Positions 35,454 through 47,509 of a stretch of DNA of 64,000 nt are shown one piece after another (position 1 is the first letter of the stretch; each line of letters opens with the position of its first letter). The notes beneath the pieces are model-generated. The model saw nothing but the letters and a program-made list of their open reading frames with translations. It ran no database searches and was not told where the DNA came from. The position numbers and the translations under genes are program-made. The stretch lies in contig CM055817.1 of the NCBI GenBank assembly GCA_029582265.1, positions 30,519,067 through 30,583,066 on the forward strand. Reading direction: 5' to 3'. The DNA comes from Zoroaster sp. YZ-2022 (taxonomy: Eukaryota > Echinodermata > Asteroidea > Forcipulatida > Zoroasteridae).

Positions 35454-37371
35454 GAATGGGACGAAGACACCTTGGCTGGGTTTTGTGTCATGCTGCACAA
35501 TTTAAACAACAATGACAGCATAACACACTACACTCTAGTTATCCTCTGTCCAACCCCCTTGATGACAATGGTATCCAGGACAATGGAAAGGAGTCGTTTA
35601 TTCCAAAAATTAGATGACGCATTTTATCATATCGTAAATGCTATGAACGGTTAGTGAAAGTTTTAGATAATTAACACCATGTAATTAACATTATTATTTT
35701 ATTTCTCTCCACGGAAAGTATAAAAATACACAAAAATATATCAAAAATCAAAAGATCATTACAATTAATAAATGTGGAGACGTCAAGACTGAGGAGGAAT
35801 TTTTTAATACCTATAACTAAACATTTCAGTCTACCAATAAAAAATGTACAACAATAAATATAGAGATATGAATTAAAATCAAAACGCATTAAAATGAAGG
35901 CCAGCGTTTTCCATCAATTTTTCAAGTTATACACGGATTGGCAAGTTGTAATAAATAAACATAAAAATTACCATTTACATCAATCCATTAAATATAGCCA
36001 ACATCGTAGCCATTGTTCTTTGAATGAGCCTATTAGCAAAGCTTAGAGTATGTGCAGTATGAATTTGTCCTAACCTAGGCTTGGGGTAACTTATAAGGAG
36101 GAAGACTCATTCAAGGTTAAACTTTTTTTTTTCATTCCCTTGTTCAATAGATTCTAATCATATCTTGCGGCCATCCGTTGGAGGAGTTGTCATTGGTTAT
36201 TGGAGCAAGAATGGGACCATTGACACACAAAACCTCTCCATAACCAGTGACAACTTCTTAATGAGTGTAACTCAGGAAGATTTGCATAAAGACGAAACAG
36301 GAGAGGTAGTTAACAAAACACAGAAACCGGCTGAGTTAGCGAAGAAACTCATCACAATGTTTAGCCACGAAGGCAACACTGTAATGGACGCTTGCTGTGG
36401 CACAGGTAGTTTTATTTTTTAAAGCGGTAGTGTATACAATATTTTTATGTTAAGAAATAAGAAAGAAAAAAATGTATTCATTTTACATTCATGGACCTTT
36501 AGGTTTATAATATTTTGGAATCATTAAGTTACATATATGCTTTAAATACATGCTTCTTACTATTATTGTTTTGCATATTTAATTTTAAATTATTTGTATT
36601 CCCTTGATAAAGTAAAATAGCACTCAAAAATAACAAAATGGTACTGGTACTTTTCAGGTACAGTTATGCTGTATGCACTGCCGCTAAAGCGTCACTGTGT
36701 GGCCATCGACATAAGGGATGATCAAACAAGCTTCTTAAAAACATATTGCGATATTTCATTTACTGAAGATTTTTCGGATAATAACCAAGGTGAGTCATAT
36801 TCATGTTATAATGATTATCATAAAAAAATTATTCATACTGATACTACTTTTGAAGTAGGATATTTTCCAAAAGATAAGTGTCGTGCATATAAGTGTATGT
36901 ATGGATGGCAGGTAATCAAATCAAATCGATGCCAGAGTTGAACTTCAAATATTTAATTACCACTAGATAGGTTGGCTGGATAGGCTTAAACTTGCATATC
37001 AGAGCTGCCAATGGTATAGCATGATCTTTGATTTACAGTCTCCATTGTTTGTCTGGTCTTTGCTCTATGGTCTTTGTACGACTGGAAATACAAATTATTA
37101 TCTCAAATGTTGTTGGTTAATAAAAGCTGCTAAGGAATACGTAACATAATATGGTATTTGTGCACATCACTTTACATGTATAACTTACAAAAATAGCATT
37201 TAGTGTGAAAAGTTTTCCCACGATAAAATTCAATGTAAAGAAGAACAAACACTTGAAACTTACAATCAGATTGGCACTTCGCAGCATTATTTATTTTCAC
37301 AAAATATCAACTTCATCATTTTTATTCATTATCTTGTCTGTGCAGAAGGTGGTAGTTCGACATCAAAATGA
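35454..37371 (+). CDS. Gene B, 3-prime part: class-beta DNA methyltransferase-like C-terminus
   Basis: The exons are 35454-35649, 36151-36405, 36658-36789 and 37346-37371, in phase with the exon ending at 25887. Exon 1 opens EWDEDTLAGFCVMLHNL, then a strand TLVILCPTPL, as follows motif IV in N4/N6 DNA methylases. Exon 2 has motif X-like KPAELAKKLITMFS. Motif I, the SAM-binding loop VMDACCGTGTV, is split by the intron after 36405. Exon 3 adds RHCVAIDIRDDQ, the usual strand after motif I. The order IV, X, I is that of class-beta methylases. The protein ends with TGA at 37369-37371. A possible poly(A) signal AATAAA lies at 37559-37564. From 20366 the exons sum to 2022 bases, 674 codons including the stop. 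It may be an active methylase, a SAM-binding reader, or a dead enzyme, because DLPL replaces DPPY. Confidence 0.8.
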
Positions 37372-39419
37372 AGATCCTGATATAGGCCGTGGGTTGATCA
37401 TCAAAAAGACCTCTAGTTGTTAAGTTCTGTAGTCTACCCTCAGAAACTACCTGATTTTTGCACAACTGTACTTCTGATAGTCCTTAATGAGAATATGAAG
37501 AGTTTCATAGCAAAAAGCTATATATCCAGAAGCTGGTGTGGCGTTTATCGCGGTTTGGAATAAACGTGTTTAATGATTGAGTTTATATAGTGGTTATATC
37601 GCGTTTTGATAAAAACCGAGTTCGATCTTGTGTTTGCCTACCTTTGAACGATGTATGAGTGGTGTTGGTGAAAAAGCTTTAAATATGGCATTTATCGCGT
37701 TTTGCTATGAAACTCTTCATATGGAATTCGCCAGTGAAAAAAATCACATTATTGAGTTATCTTAATTAGATAATTAACTTTGGAAAATAGCGCCCTATGT
37801 TGTTCGATATAGGAAAGTGTGCGCAAACTATACGAGGAAAAGATTTGTACACAGACCAATGTAGAAACATCTTATCCGAATAGTCGTTACTATACTTTTA
37901 GGTGATCGAGCTACAGCGTGAACAACTCTTGATATTGTTAAGTTTTTCTGGTTATTATTCTCCGTGAGACTTGTCCAAAGACGAAAATATAGTTGCAGAG
38001 TTCACAGAACCTTAAAGTTTAATATTTCAAAAAATAATATCTCATGAACCCCAAAAGATATTTTCACAATCTTTGCATCATCTTAATGATCTTCAATAAT
38101 TATGTGACATTTCGTTCACAGATATGACCCCAATCTGACCACTCCTTGAAAGTTGAACATTTCAGAATTCATATCCCATGAACCACAGAAGATATTTTCA
38201 CAATGTTTGCATAGTCTTACAGACCTTGAACTATGTCGCATTTTGTTCACAGAGATGACCTTAATCTGGCCTCTCATTCCACTCGAAACCGGAAGTTTAA
38301 TTGAAGATATATTCCGAATCACTATTATGTAAATGTATTTATACAGCCAAAACAGTTGCAGAGTTCACAGAACCTTAAAACATAACACATTGTTAGACCT
38401 TAACATATAGTTCCAGGTAAGGTTGTGACGTCATGGTGAGGTCATCTAATGAATTATTACGTAATTAATTATAATTAAAACAATGTATTTTATATATTGT
38501 GAATCACAATAGATAATTTCTTGATTTCTTCTTAATCATGGAGGACTCAACATTTGATACACAGGCATGACCGTATTTTGACCCTTACTTCTGGTCCAAA
38601 CTGGAAGTTCAAATTTAAAAGATCTTTATAAATTGACACAAATCTAAAAGGGTGTTAAAAAATCCGGGTTTATATGTTAAGTGGGATCTGCTCTTTTTAA
38701 AAATAAATTTGGTGACCTCATCGCTCTTAACAGCGCTCTCTAGCAAAAGGATTAACACAAATCAATTTATGCTCTCTTGAGAAAACATGAGACAGAATTT
38801 TACCAAATTTGGCACAATTGACACCCATGGTATGAGGAACAAATATGTGAAGTATAAATTTAGTAACGTGAATGAACAGAAAGTTAATGTATTCATTATA
38901 GCACATTATGTCATTTTAATTATATACTCCTGACGTAACTCTTTTAATAACTTTAGGTGATGACGTCATCACATATGATGCACACACTGAGTTTGTTTAC
39001 TACTCGATACCTCAATACCTCTAGTGAAGACTGGTTGCTCTTTTCTATCCATTATCAAAGTAAATGGAAATTATCTAAATGTATTGTGTTGGTAAATATT
39101 CTTCTTTATGTTTGCATTGTTATATAATTGCTTCTAACATTTACTTTAACTCCCTTAAGTCCCATTACTGTGCTTTTTTAAATTTTAATTGGGATACATG
39201 CTTAGCGAGAAAACTGTATAAATATCATTAGTACTTTGAGACAAACAGCTATAATTAAATATATTAAAGCTGACAAAAGCTGAAAAGTGTCATGATTTTT
39301 CTCCGACAAATTCATAATTCTAGAAAGGAAATAAAGTTGTTTGCATACATCTAAACATCGATTATAGATCTACTGTTAATAACCATTATGTAGATTAGAA
39401 TAATTAGGGGTCAATACTT
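37372..39419. other. Non-coding stretch downstream of gene B
   Basis: There is no recognised gene. An AATAAA near 37559 may end the gene B transcript. A diverged tandem duplication of about 135 bp lies at 38023-38300, with the shared phrase gcagagttcacagaacctta at 37994 and 38352. A cAMP-response-like tgacgtca lies at about 38953. Confidence 0.5.
38023..38300. repeat. Diverged tandem duplication, about 135-bp unit
   Basis: Two successive blocks each read catgaaccac/cccaaaagatattttcacaat, then tttgcat, then cattttgttcacagagatga, with about 20-25 percent differences by eye. Confidence 0.7.
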
Positions 39420-42400
39420 GTAACCTTTCCATTCCCAGACAGGAATAGAAGGTTTGCAATTGTAACCTTTCCATTCTAAGATAGGAATGGAAGGTTTGCA
39501 ATTGTAACCTTTCCATTCCAAGATAGGAATGGAAGGTTTGCAATTGTAACCTTTCCATTCTAAGATATGAATGGAAGGTTTGCAATTGTAACCTTTCCAT
39601 TCTAATATAGGAATGGAAGGTTTGAAATTGTAACCTTTTTATTCCCAGATAGGAATAAAAGTTTTGAAATTGTAAACTTTTTCATTCCCAGATAGGAATG
39701 GAAGGTTTACAATTGTAACATTTTTATTCTCAGACAGGAATGGAAGGTTTACAATTGTAACCTTTCCATTCTAAGATAGGAATGGAAGGTTTGCAATTGT
39801 AACCTTTCCATTCCAAGATAGGAATGGAAGGTTTGCAATTGTAACCTTTCCATTCTAAGATATGAATGGAAGGTTTGCAATTGTAACCTTTCCATTCTAA
39901 GATAGCAATGGAAGGTTTGCAATTGTAACCTTTCCATTCCAAGATAGGAATGGAAGGTTTGCAATTGTAACCTTTCCATTCTAATATAGGAATGGAAGGT
40001 TTGAAATTGTAACCTTTTTATTCCCAGATAGGAATAAAAGTTTTGAAATTGTAAACTTGTTCATTCCCAGATAGGAATGGAAGGTTTACAATTGTAACAT
40101 TTTTATTCTCAGACAGGAATGGAAGGTTTACAATTGTAACCTTTCCATTCTAAGATAGGAATGGAAGGTTTGCAATTGTAACCTTTCCATTCCAAGATAG
40201 GAATGGAAGGTTTGCAATTGTAACCTTTCCATTCTAAGATATGAATGGAAGGTTTGCAATTGTAACCTTTCCATTCTAAGATAGCAATGGAAGGTTTGCA
40301 ATTGTAACCTTTCCATTCCAAGATAGGAATGGAAGGTTTGCAATTGTAACCTTTCCATTCTAAGATATGAATGGAAGGTTTGCAATTGTAACCTTTCCAT
40401 TCTAATATAGGAATGGAAGGTTTGAAATTGTAACCTTTTTATTCCCAGATAGGAATAAAAGGTTTGAAATTGTAAACTTTTTCATTCCCAGATAGGAATG
40501 GAAGGTTTACAATTGTAACATTTTTATTCTCAGACAGGAATGGAAGGTTTACAATTGTAACCTTTCCATTCTAAGATAGGAATGGAAGGTTTACAATTGT
40601 AACATTTTCATTCTAAGATTGGAATGGAAGGTTTGCAATTGTAACCTTTCCATTCTAAGATAGGAATGGAAGGTTTGCAATTGTAACCTTTCCATTCTAA
40701 GATGGGAATGGAAGGTTTGCAATTGTAACCTTTCCATTCCAAGATAGAATGGAAGGTTTGCAATTGTATCCTTTCCATTCCAAGATAGGAATGGAAGGTT
40801 TACAATTGTAACATTTTCATTCTAAGATTGGAATGGAAGGTTTGCAATTGTAACCTTTCCATTCTAAGATAGAATGGAAGGTTTGCAATTGTAACCTTTC
40901 CATTCTAAGATGGGAATGGAAGGTTTGCAATTGTAACCTTTCCATTCCAAGATAGGAATGGAAGGTTTGCAAATGTAACCTTTCCATTCTAAGATGGGAA
41001 TGGAAGGTTTGCAATTGTAACCTTTCCATTCCAAGATAGGAATGGAAGGTTTGCAATTGTAACCTTTCCATTCCAAGATAGGAATGGAAGGTTTGCAATT
41101 GTAACCTTTCTATTCCAAGATAGGAATGGACGGTTTGCAATTGTAACCTTTTCATTCCAAGATAGGAATGGAAGGTTTGCAATTGTAACCTTTTCATTCC
41201 AAGATAGGAATGGACGGTTTGCAATTGTAACCTTTCCATTCCAAGATAGGAATGGACGGTTTGCAATTGTAACCTTTTCATTCCAAGATAGGAATGGAAG
41301 GTTTGCAATTGTAACCTTTCCATTCTAATATAGGAATGGAAGGTTTGAAATTGTAACCTTTTTATTCCCAGATAGGAATAAAAGGTTTGAAATTGTAAAC
41401 TTTTTCATTCCCAGATAGGAATGGAAGGTTTACAATTGTAACATTTTTATTCTCAGACAGGAATGGAAGGTTTACAATTGTAACCTTTCCATTCTAAGAT
41501 AGGAATGGAAGGTTTACAATTGTAACATTTTCATTCTAAGATTGGAATGGAAGGTTTGCAATTGTAACCTTTCCATTCTAAGATGGGAATGGAAGGTTTG
41601 CAATTGTAACCTTTCCATTCTAAGATGGGAATGGAAGGTTTGCAATTGTAACCTTTCCATTCCAAGATAGGAATGGAAGGTTTGCATTTGTATCCTTTCC
41701 ATTCCAAGATAGGAATGGAAGGTTTACAATTGTAACATTTTCATTCTAAGATTGGAATGGAAGGTTTGCAATGTGTAACCTTTCCATTCTAAGATAGGAA
41801 TGGAAGGTTTGCAATTGTAACCTTTCCATTCTAAGATGGGAATGGAAGGTTTGCAATTGTAACCTTTCCATTCCAAGATAGGAATGGAAGGTTTGCAAAT
41901 GTAACCTTTCCATTCTAAGATGGGAATGGAAGGTTTGCAATTGTAACCTTTCCATTCCAAGATAGGAATGGAAGGTTTGCAATTGTAACCTTTCCATTCC
42001 AAGATAGGAATGGAAGGTTTGCAATTGTAACCTTTCTATTCCAAGATAGGAATGGACGGTTTGCAATTGTAACCTTTTCATTCCAAGATAGGAATGGAAG
42101 GTTTGCAATTGTAACCTTTTCATTCCAAGATAGAATGGACGGTTTGCAATTGTAACCTTTCCATTCCAAGATAGGAATGGACGGTTTGCAATTGTAACCT
42201 TTTCATTCCAAGATAGGAAATGGAAGGTTTGCAATTGTAACTTTTTCATTCCAAGATAGGAATGGAAGGTTTGCAATTGTAACCTTTCCATTCTAAGATA
42301 GAATGGAAGGTTTGCACTGTAACCTTTCCATTCTAAAATACGAATGGAAGGTTTGCAATTGTAACCTTTTTATTCCAAGATAGGAATGGAATGATTGTGA
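39420..42400. repeat. Satellite of 42-bp palindromic units with higher-order repeats
   Basis: About 70 copies of a 42-bp unit, each a near-palindrome: ggaatggaaggtt, then tgcaattgt, then aacctttccattcc, then a short spacer (aagata). The 42-bp period is 14 codons, so periodic reading frames appear on the minus strand and are artefacts. Marked variant units (gaataaaag...aaactttttcattccc and acatttttattctcagacag) recur at about 39601, 39980, 40401 and 41324. The spacings are near 9, 10 and 22 units, which shows block duplication. Confidence 0.95.
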
Positions 42401-42419
42401 TTGTAACCATTGATTACCA

Positions 42420-42842
42420 TTGATTGTAGCTGTAACCATTAAAATATTATAATAAAGTGTTATAAAGTATGAATTAAAGGTTTTGTCTCAGAATTGCTAA
42501 TTTAAAGACGTATGATATTTTATTAGTAAAACAAAATGTGAGAATGTGAACATTTAAATGAATTAGCGCGTAATTAGTACAGTTCGGTCACAGGTAACAC
42601 ATTTCGTAAGAAAAACCTTAATAAGAGGAGTAGAACAATACAAACAAACTAACTTCAATCTTTATAGCAATAATTCCTCACACGTTGATTACGAGTGACT
42701 TTTTGTGCTAAAAAATCGTTATAACGTTCACTTATGAATAAGTCAAATTACTTATTAACGTGTTTGTTATAATAAACATAAGAAAAAGTCTATAGAATTA
42801 AATATTCCGATTGAAAAAGTAAAATTAAAAAATCCCCAAAGA
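42420..42842. other. AT-rich left flank of the Polinton
   Basis: There is no reading frame of note. The left terminal inverted repeat of the Polinton should lie here or further left. No match to the right side (58500-58700) was found by eye. Confidence 0.4.
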
Positions 42843-45693
42843 ATGTCTAAATATTTAGTAGAGGATGGTTTTAATGTTAATAATATCAATGCTCCTACTC
42901 CAATTGATCAAATAAAAACAGTAGAGCAACAAAACAACATAGCTATAAACGTTTTATGTTGTGAATCAAATAGGATACAAGTTCGCAGAGTAAGCAATCA
43001 ACCTAAAACTATAGATCGTATAAATGTATTATTAATTCATAAAGAAGAAGAAAAAGGAATTAGATCTCACTACGTTTGGATCAAAGATATAAAAAATACG
43101 AATCATTGTCAACATGTTTGTTTATTATGTTTTCAGCGTTTTTCAACAGAAGCGTATCTCGAAAAACTGTGCGACGAAATAAACGACAGACCAATAAGGA
43201 TCGTTATGCCTGAAAAGGGTAACGACGATAAGGTAGAATTTAAACATTTTTATAAAAAGATGAAAGTTCCATTCGTTATATACGCCGATTTTGAATGTAT
43301 TATTCAAAAGGTTAACGATGTTTACTCTACGAATACTAAAACACTACAAGAGCACGTTGTTTGCGGTTATTCGTACGTCGTTGTTCGTTGTGACGGTGAA
43401 ACTCGTGGTCCTATCGTTTACAGAGGAGAAGATGCCGCTATACATTTTTTAAATGAATTAGAAAAAGAAGAAGAAAATATTAATGAGGTATTAAAAAAAT
43501 CTAAATCTAAAAAATTATACATGACTCAAGAAGATGTAAAAGATTTTAAAAATGCTAAACAGTGTTGGATATGTGAAGAGACATTTTTTATTAACGATAA
43601 CGCCGACTACGCTAATTTTATAAAAGTACGCGATCATTGTCACATTACCGGAAAATATAGAGGCGCAGCACACAAATGTTGTAATTTAAAACTTAGTTTA
43701 AAACCAAACAAAACATTTATTCCGGTTATATTTCATAATTTGCGAGGTTACGACTCTTATCTCATTATGCAAGCTGCAAGTCAAACGCGAGGAAATCTAA
43801 CGTGTATTGCAAACAATGTTGAAAAATATATTTCTTTTTCAATCAGAATACTACGATTTATAGACAGCTTTCAATTTTTACCAGCGTCGTTGGAAAAACT
43901 AATAAAATCAAACAATTATTTTCCAATTACTAGCAAGTTTGCATATGCTGAATCAGATTTAGAAAAATTTAATCTTGTTAAAAGCAAGGGTATTTATCCT
44001 TACGAGTATATAAATAGTTTTAAACGATTTGAAGAAAAACAACTTCCTTCACAAATTTGTTTTTATAGTAGTACATCAACACATTACTAAAGAAGAATAC
44101 GAGCACGCTAAAAACGTTTGATTGTAAAAATTTAGGAGATTATCACGATTTGTACGTGTGTACCGATACTTGTTTATTAGCGGACGTATTTGAAAATTTT
44201 CGCGCTACTTGTATGAAACATTACGGTTTAGATCCAGCTCATTATTTTACGAGTCCTGGATTAAGTTGGGATGCTTTATTAAAAACCAAACAAACTTTAG
44301 AATTGTTGACGGATGTTGACATGCATTTATTTATAGAAAAAGGTACTAGAGGAGGAACGTGTATGGTGAGTAAACGATACGCGAAAGCAAACAATCCCTA
44401 TATACCCGGTTACGATAAATCGAAACCAACGAGTTACATTATGTATTTAGACGCAAATAATTTATACGGGCAAGCGATGAGCCAACCTTTACCGACGGGT
44501 AATTTTAAATGGTTATCTCAAGAACAAATTGATAAACTCGAGAGCGATGGTTCAACGCATTTTAAAGAATTAAATTATAAAAAAAGATATATTTTAGAAG
44601 TTGATTTAGAATACCCTAAAGAATTACACGTTTTGCACAGCGCATATCCACTTGGGCCAGAGTTATTAACGATACCGAAAGAACAGATGTCACAGTATCA
44701 ACTCGAGCTATTAAAAGACGAACCAGCTCCAAACGCTGTAAAAATAGTTCCAAATGTAGGCGCTAAACGTAATTACTTACTTAATTATCGTAATTTAGAA
44801 TTATATTTAAAACTTGGTATGAAACTAACTAAAATTCATCGCGTTTTAGAATTTGATGAATCATGTTGGATGAAACCATACATTGATTTAAACACTCAAC
44901 TCAGAAAAGACGCGACGAGTGATTTTGAAAAAAGATTTTTTTAAACTCATGAACAATTCAGTTTTTGGAAAAACGATGGAAAATGTACGAAAACGCGTTA
45001 ATGTAAATTTAAAGCGGTTAAACGATAAAAAAACAGCAAATCAAATTCGTTCACTCATCGCAAAACCAAATTTTGCTGAGGCAAGGATTTTTGAAGGTTT
45101 TGACCACCCAGTCTACGTTAGAATGTGTATTTTAGAATTAGCAAAAGCTTTTATGTACAATTTGTATTATAATCATTTAAAAAAGAAATACGGTGACAAG
45201 TGTGAGTTACTTTACACGGATACGGATTGTTTGATTGTCGAGATTCAAACGGAAGATGTTTATAAAGATATGGAAGAAAATAAAGATTTATATGATTTTA
45301 GTAATTATAAACAAGATCATTTTCTATTTTCTGAAGAAAATAAAAAAGTGATTGGAAAAATGAAAGACGAGACTGCGGGAATTCCTATCGTAGAATTTGT
45401 AGGTTTAAGATCAAAAATGTATTCAATAAAATTATCGAATGAAAAAGAAATAAGAAAAGCTAAAAGTGTTAAAAAACCAGTTTTAGAACAAGAAATTCAA
45501 CACGAGCAATATAATCAAGTTTTATCTATAAAAAATTACACTACTTCATCTTATGAAATTTATTTTACACAAAAACATTAAATTATTTTCAACGCAAGTA
45601 AATAAAATATCACTATCTCCTTTAGACACAAAAAAATATATTTTAGAAGACGGAATACATACTCTAGCTTACGGCGACTACAGAATTTTATAA
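42843..45693 (+). pseudogene. polB: Polinton protein-primed DNA polymerase B, frameshifted
   Basis: Three long frames (42843-44090, 44150-44944 and 44919-45581) and a short tail to TAA 45691-45693 make one polymerase of about 940 residues. The exonuclease motifs are FVIYADFECI (Exo I) and FHNLRGYDSYLI (Exo II), with a zinc-like CWICEE...DHCH...CC region between them. The polymerase motifs are MYLDANNLYGQAMS (A), [16 protein letters not shown] (B) and [12 protein letters not shown] (C), with both catalytic aspartates present. Breaks lie near 44065-44105, at a homopolymer near 44930 and near 45565. It replicates the element, probably from a terminal-protein primer. The first ATG at 42843 may not be the original start. 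It is convergent with the integrase gene, 20 bases away. Confidence 0.93.
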
Positions 45694-45712
45694 TTAGTGC
45701 TAGCGACTAACG

Positions 45713-46739
45713 CTAGCGTTTAATCGGTGGATTTTCTGTATCTGGAGGAATAATTTGTAATTCTTCTCTTACAAAACTACGAGCAGGGCCCGCATCTAAA
45801 TAATACAAGATGGGTTGATTTGCAGCTTTCATCGTTTTAGCTATTCTATAAATTTGTATACTCGATATAGGATCAGTCGCGCGACGTCTCGTATCTTTTT
45901 CACCTTCACCGGGTGCGTATAAATATCGAACTAAACTGTTTGTTGGTATTCTTTTTTCAGCGTTCTTTTTAACGCTTACAACTGGTGAGGCTGGATTTTG
46001 CTCGACAACAGGCAACTTAATCGCGTCTTTAGGTTTTAAATTGATGAGTCGCGTCGTTTCATTATTTAATGTTTTTACAACCGCTGGTAATCTTTTAACC
46101 CATTCTCTATTTATCGTATCCGTCGCTATTTCTTGCGCGTATTGATGAGAAAATAATCTTTCACTTAAAGTTCTATTAAATCGCTCTACTATACCTTGAG
46201 CTCTATGATTACCAGCTTCGCTTCTTTGAATGTTTACATTGTGTTTACTCATTAATACATTAACGCTAGACATAAATTCTTTTCCAGGATCAACTTTTAT
46301 ATTTTTTGACCAAGTAAGCAAACTACGTTTATAATTTTTTTCAAACGCATTACCAACACGCAAAGCGGTTTTATCGATTAACGGTTCCGCTTCTTTATAT
46401 CTACTGGCTTCATCTACAACAGTTAACGCGTACTTGTATGTAATTCTACTTGTTCTTTTACTTTTACCACTATTAATTGTATCATGCGGAAGAAATAATA
46501 AATCCGCTTGATGAACTTCATTTGGTTTTTCTAACGTACTATTTGAACTAGTTGGTCTTGGAATATATTTAGGATAGGGTAAATATATTTGCCACAGCGC
46601 TTGTCTTTTTATCCACTGTTTAACTACTTTTTTTAAATTTTAGTTTCTTGAGCTAATTTATTAATCGCGTCGTGACCTTTATAGTATCCTTTCGGACTAT
46701 AATAAACATTTTGTAATTTTAAACGAGTTTTTTATCCAT
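45713..46739 (-). pseudogene. int: Polinton retroviral-type integrase, N-terminal frameshifts
   Basis: One frame is open from about 46625 down to TAA at 45713. It has EVHQADLLFLPHD (first catalytic Asp), ALTVVDEASRYKEAEPL, VDPGKEFMS (second Asp) and GIVERFNRTLSERL (catalytic Glu, 35 residues on). An SH3-like tail RYLYAPGEGEKDTRRRATDP ... SFVREELQIIPPDTE follows. The N-terminal helices (YYSPKGYYKGHDAINKLAQE) are in another frame, between a plausible ATG at 46739 and about 46640, so one or two one-base shifts disable it. It integrates the element DNA into the genome and is closest to the Ty3/gypsy-type integrases. Confidence 0.92.
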
Positions 46740-46808
46740 TTTTATTATTTATAAATATAATGTTTATTCAGTAAGATTTTTAAGCATAAGAGAGCTCGGT
46801 AAAATACC

Positions 46809-47006
46809 TTAATTAACTAACCACATTTGTGTCATTGAAGATAATCCAAGCGTTGCGGTTAATTTTAACCCATCTTTTATATCTAATTTATTTAAATTAG
46901 CTGGTTCTACGCTTAATACTTTTTTACCTAACATGCTGTATAAAACGGCAAAAAGTGTTAAAACTGCGCTGTGATAAGCTGAATCGGCGATTGTTTTTGT
47001 ATTCAT
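46809..47006 (-). CDS. Small Polinton membrane protein
   Basis: This is a 65-residue frame (NTKTIADSAYHSAVLTLFAV...). It has two apolar stretches (SAVLTLFAVLYSMLG and LTATLGLSSMTQMWLV) and a lysine-rich middle, so two membrane helices are possible. It stands first in a minus-strand row of small genes upstream of the integrase. Short membrane proteins at this position are common in Polintons, but the function is unknown. It may be shortened at its C-terminus. Confidence 0.6.
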   Translation of the reverse strand: MNTKTIADSAYHSAVLTLFAVLYSMLGKKVLSVEPANLNKLDIKDGLKLTATLGLSSMTQMWLVN

Positions 47007-47038
47007 CGTATTTTATACTCGTTGTTATAATAATTTTA

Positions 47039-47497
47039 TTATAAAAAAAAAACTTTTTCCATTTCAAAAACAGTGAGTTCTCTCGTCGGTTGTAACGCTT
47101 GCGCGGCATAGCTTGGTGAAGTTGCCGGCGCTTGTGTGGGTTTTAGAGGCTCAACAGAGCGCTTTACGTTAGCGTTTTTTTTACTAAACAAAAAATAAAC
47201 AAAACCTCCAATGGCTAAACCAATACCAATACAGTAATAATACCTCGTTTAATTTCTTTCTGCTTTTTGAATAGCGTGTTGTGACGTGTTATTACGGCTA
47301 GTTGCATTTTTAGTCGAACCTTTTGTAAGTTGTAGTTTTTTTTCTTTATTAAGTTTAGCAAGTTTTTTTCCAGCCGCAACTCTGTTTTTTTTGTTTTTGT
47401 TTTTAGTTGGTGTTTTCGTTACCACCGACGGAGTCGATGTGCTCTCTTGGTTGTTTGTTAGCATCGTTTGTTGTGCATTCTGCTCGTTTGTCTCCAT
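47039..47497 (-). pseudogene. Basic single-pass membrane protein of the Polinton, one in-frame stop
   Basis: One frame of 153 codons runs from ATG 47497 to TAA 47039-47041. It is interrupted by an in-frame TAA at 47249-47251. The N-terminal part is polar and then very lysine-rich (KNKNKKNRVAAGKKLAKLNK). After the stop comes a membrane helix (YYCIGIGLAIGGFVYFLF) and a proline-rich tail. The basic N-terminal stretch could bind DNA, which is an inference. Confidence 0.65.
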
Positions 47498-47509
47498 CGC
47501 TTGTATTAT

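Noticed and set aside
22107..37371. Bacterial restriction-modification contamination as source of the methyltransferase
   Set aside because: The domains are spread over many exons with matching splice phases and are surrounded by eukaryotic SINEs and transposons.
39376..42291. Minus-strand periodic proteins of 14-residue repeats
   Set aside because: They are shadows of the 42-bp palindromic satellite. Several frames are open at once and no flanking coding sequence exists.
39420..42400. CRISPR array
   Set aside because: Units follow each other without unique spacers, the genome is eukaryotic and no cas genes are present.
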